A stretch of 7,451 nt of DNA from an uncultured Actinomycetes bacterium. Lineage in GTDB: Bacteria > Actinomycetota > Thermoleophilia > Gaiellales > F1-60-MAGs149. Made by a program: the position numbers and the translations under genes. The stretch's first letter is position 1. Each line of letters starts with the position of its first letter. Shown here one piece after another: positions 5,445 to 7,451 of this stretch. The notes under the pieces were generated by a model. The model ran no database searches and was not told the origin of the DNA. It was given only the letters and a program-made list of their open reading frames with translations. The stretch covers positions 1 to 7,451 of the forward strand of contig CAINDT010000183.1 in assembly GCA_903847495.1 (NCBI GenBank), written 5' to 3'.

Positions 5445-6656
5445 GTGGACCTGAACATCAATCGCAAGGGCTTTCTGGCCCTGACCGGCGGGACCAGCCT
5501 GGCGGCGTTCCTTGCGGCCTGTGGCGGTAGCTCGAGTTCTGACTCGTCGAGTGCAGGCGGCGGTGACGATGCCGGCTCGACCGCGGCAGCCGGCGCCCAG
5601 GGCGTGTTCGATCCGGCGACCGAGCCGGGCGGCACGATCGAGATCTTCACGTGGGCCGGCTACGACGACACGGAGGGCGATGGCGCGCCGTGGATGTGGG
5701 CCGACTACGAGGCCAGCGAGTACGGCACCGAGTCGCCGCTGAAGTTCACCTTCCTCGAAGACGACTCGCAGGCGCTGTCGAAGGTCGCCTCGGGCTACTC
5801 GCCCGACGTCATGCATCCGTGCGTGGCCTGGGTGCCGCAGTGGAAGGCCGCGGGTCTGATCCAGCCGCTCGACCTCAACCTGCTGCCCGACTGGGACGGC
5901 ATCCCCGAGGACGTCAAGAAGGGCGGCATGGTCGACGGCGCCTACTACCACATGCCGTTCGACGTGGGCTTCTCGTCGGTTGCGTACGACGCCGACGTCG
6001 TCAACTTCGACTCTATCGGTGGCGAGGAGTCCTGGAAGATCTACCTCGACGACGCGTACAAGGGCAAGATGTCCTTCTTCTCCGACCCGTCGGCGATCAT
6101 CTGCATCTCGCACATGATGAACGAGGGCGCGGTGAATCCGAACGTCCTCGACGACGCGCAGATCGCGGCGGCGAAGGAGACGGCGCTCAAGTGGAAGCCG
6201 AACCTGCGCAACTACTGGACGTCGCAGACCGACACGGTCAACGACTTCGTCAACGGCAACCTGCTCGCGACGTACGTGTGGCCTGACGGCTACTGGAAGA
6301 TCAAGAACCATCCGAAGATGAAGGGCCGCAACATTCAGTACATGTGGCCGAGCGAGGGTCGTCTCGCGTGGGTCTGCGGCATGGTCCTCAACGCCGCGAC
6401 GAAGCAGCCGGGCCGCGCATCGCTGGCGATGGCGTCGGCGAACACGCCGGCGGCGGGTGCTGCGCTGACCGACTACTTCCAGTACGCGTCCGCGCAGCAG
6501 AAGGACGTCCAGGAGCTGATCCAAGACAAGGAGCTCGTGAAGGCCTTCTCGATCGACGATCCCACCGCGTGGGAGGCGCCGCGCACGTGGTTCGAGGCGC
6601 CGCTGCCGAACTACAAGGCCGTCATCGACGCGGGCGAAGAGGTCAAGGCCTCGTAG
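5445..6656 (+). CDS. Polyamine-type (PotD-like) ABC solute-binding lipoprotein
   Basis: A 403-residue exported binding protein. The signal peptide contains NRKGFLALTGG (residues 6-16), close to a twin-arginine motif but with Arg-Lys, then a hydrophobic run and a LAAC lipobox with Cys26. A Ser/Gly/Asp/Ala-rich linker spans about 27-60. The mature fold begins with TIEIFTWAGYDD (64-75), resembling the first strand of PotD-type proteins. Other family-like segments are SPDVMHPC (119-126), MPFDVGFSSVAYD (170-182), VWPDGYWKI (278-286) and YMWPSEGRLAWVCGMV (299-314). The many Trp/Tyr and acidic residues suit a cationic amine ligand. Spermidine/putrescine binding is a family-level inference; related family 1/8 binding proteins take other ligands. 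It lies 42 bp after the MMPL gene, possibly in one transcript. No permease or ATPase gene follows before the terminator, so it must use components encoded elsewhere. Confidence 0.82.
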   Translation: MDLNINRKGFLALTGGTSLAAFLAACGGSSSSDSSSAGGGDDAGSTAAAGAQGVFDPATEPGGTIEIFTWAGYDDTEGDGAPWMWADYEASEYGTESPLKFTFLEDDSQALSKVASGYSPDVMHPCVAWVPQWKAAGLIQPLDLNLLPDWDGIPEDVKKGGMVDGAYYHMPFDVGFSSVAYDADVVNFDSIGGEESWKIYLDDAYKGKMSFFSDPSAIICISHMMNEGAVNPNVLDDAQIAAAKETALKWKPNLRNYWTSQTDTVNDFVNGNLLATYVWPDGYWKIKNHPKMKGRNIQYMWPSEGRLAWVCGMVLNAATKQPGRASLAMASANTPAAGAALTDYFQYASAQQKDVQELIQDKELVKAFSIDDPTAWEAPRTWFEAPLPNYKAVIDAGEEVKAS

Positions 6657-6664
6657 CGCAGGAG

Positions 6665-6692
6665 CGGGGCGGGGTCTGAGGATCCCGCCCCG
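6665..6692. terminator. Strong bidirectional terminator between convergent genes
   Basis: CGGGGCGGGGTC (6665-6676) pairs with GATCCCGCCCCG (6681-6692) as a 12-bp stem with one G-U pair and a TGAG loop. On the plus strand it is followed by TCTGCGTCTTATCC, which is moderately T-rich. It begins 9 bp after the binding-protein stop and lies 14 bp beyond the stop of the convergent tetR-type gene, so it can serve both transcripts. It also marks the end of any MMPL/binding-protein operon. Confidence 0.85.
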
Positions 6693-6705
6693 TCTGCGTC
6701 TTATC

Positions 6706-7451
6706 CTACGTGGACGTCAGACGACGTGCCGCGAGCGGATCGGACGCGATCAGCGGCACGGTGACGCAGTCGAACGGCAGCTGCCAGAGCTTCGGCAGCA
6801 GGTCACACGGGATCATGATCCCGTGGCCGAGGGCGTAGTCCATGTGGGCCTCGCCGAGCAGCGCCGCCCGCTTGGCACCGCGGCTGCCGGTGACGAGGCG
6901 GGTGAGGAACGCGACCTGCTTCGGGTGGAGCAGCTCGCGCATACGCTCGTCGTAGCGGGAGAGGCGCAGAGTCTCGAGCACCACGCTGCGCTGCGTGGCG
7001 AGTGCGGGCGTCTGGTACTCGCGCCAGGTGACGGCCTCGCCGATTGCGGCGCCGTGCTGTTCGGCGACCTCGGCGACGAAGGCGTGCGTCTGTTCCATGC
7101 CCTTCGGCTGCAGCTGCTCGGTCGCGGCGATGAAGAGGTCGAGTTTCGTGGCGTAGCGGGAGAACACGAACCCTTGGCTGACGTTGGCGCGTCGGCAGAT
7201 CTGCGTGAGCGTCGAGGCGGCGTAGCCCTTCTCACCGATGCACGAGATGGTGGCGTCGAGCAGCCCGTCGAGGCGCGGATTGCCCGTGTTGAAGGGCGTC
7301 TCGGTCGGTGTCCGATAGGTCGTCGGTGGCAGCGGTTTGGGCACTGCTGGTATCGCCAGGGCGCGGTGGAGTCGACGCACGGCCGGTTCGGCATCGAGGT
7401 CATCGAGCCACGGCAGCTGCGAGGCGAGGGCGAAGCCGAGGGCGATGTAGA
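6706..7451 (-). CDS. TetR-family transcriptional regulator, apparently a tandem double-TetR protein (5' end outside window)
   Basis: The minus-strand frame is open from the right edge to TAG at 6708-6706, giving 247 visible residues. A clear TetR DNA-binding domain lies at about 7275-7129: RLDGLLDATISCIGEKGYAA, then the helix-turn-helix LTQICRRANVSQGFVFSRYATKLDLF. A helical ligand/dimerisation domain follows to the C-terminus. A GTG at 7380-7378 could be a start, but it would leave about 35 residues before the TetR domain, and the frame upstream stays open with sensible protein: LGFALASQLPWLDDLDAEPA, then VRRLHRALA. That resembles the last helices of a TetR ligand domain, and parallels this protein's own C-terminal YALGHGIMIPCDLLPKLWQL. 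I infer two fused TetR units joined by a Pro/Thr-rich linker, with the first cut off. Target genes and ligand are unknown; the orientation is convergent with the binding-protein gene. Confidence 0.85.
   Translation of the reverse strand, partial: YIALGFALASQLPWLDDLDAEPAVRRLHRALAIPAVPKPLPPTTYRTPTETPFNTGNPRLDGLLDATISCIGEKGYAASTLTQICRRANVSQGFVFSRYATKLDLFIAATEQLQPKGMEQTHAFVAEVAEQHGAAIGEAVTWREYQTPALATQRSVVLETLRLSRYDERMRELLHPKQVAFLTRLVTGSRGAKRAALLGEAHMDYALGHGIMIPCDLLPKLWQLPFDCVTVPLIASDPLAARRLTST

Noticed and set aside
4677..6524. 615-codon minus-strand open frame opposite the MMPL 3' end and the binding protein
   Set aside because: It spans the junction of two clear plus-strand genes and encodes Arg/Val/Asp-rich sequence without recognisable motifs.
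7378..7380. GTG 7380 as the true start of the TetR protein
   Set aside because: The frame remains open to the window edge with TetR-like helical sequence upstream, and no ribosome site is evident before this GTG. It stays possible but is less likely.

Overview
This 7.45 kb window is GC-rich chromosomal DNA, almost certainly from an actinomycete-type bacterium (Actinomycetota; a Thermoleophilia/Solirubrobacterales-like source is possible but not provable here). The grounds are strong G/C third-position bias, a HemQ/ChdC enzyme of the coproporphyrin haem pathway found in Gram-positive phyla, an MMPL-family RND transporter, GTG starts, and TANNNT boxes placed 6 nt before start codons, as in actinobacterial leaderless genes. 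I see no rRNA, tRNA, CRISPR array, transposase or phage gene.

Layout. 2-544 (+) is the C-terminal part of an M20 amidohydrolase (N-carbamoyl-amino-acid hydrolase/allantoate amidohydrolase type), cut by the left edge. 545-843 is a roughly 300-base non-coding stretch with an 18-bp tandem repeat across the M20 stop codon, a strong terminator-like hairpin, and two related 28-32-bp palindromes built on the same 14-bp core, flanking a hairpin-rich segment. 844-1461 (+) is a DUF305 lipoprotein with His- and Met-rich segments. 1498-2238 (+) is hemQ/chdC, probably read from a leaderless promoter. 2352-5402 (+) is a 1016-residue MMPL/RND transporter whose second extracytoplasmic domain carries a roughly 270-residue antiparallel coiled-coil hairpin. 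A possible 8-codon leader ORF overlaps its start. 5445-6656 (+) is a polyamine-type solute-binding lipoprotein followed by a strong terminator. 6706-7451 (-) is a convergent TetR-family regulator that stays open to the right edge and appears to be a tandem double-TetR protein cut by the window.

How the genes work together. This is not one obvious pathway. The DUF305 lipoprotein and HemQ are close neighbours but probably separately promoted. The MMPL transporter and the binding protein are 42 bp apart and may be co-transcribed. The binding protein is an orphan in this window: no ABC permease or ATPase follows before the terminator. The TetR protein may regulate something to the right, since TetR proteins often control efflux pumps, but no operator links it to the MMPL gene. 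The most interesting features are the very regular coiled-coil hairpin in the transporter, the paired palindromes before the DUF305 gene, and the tandem TetR architecture.
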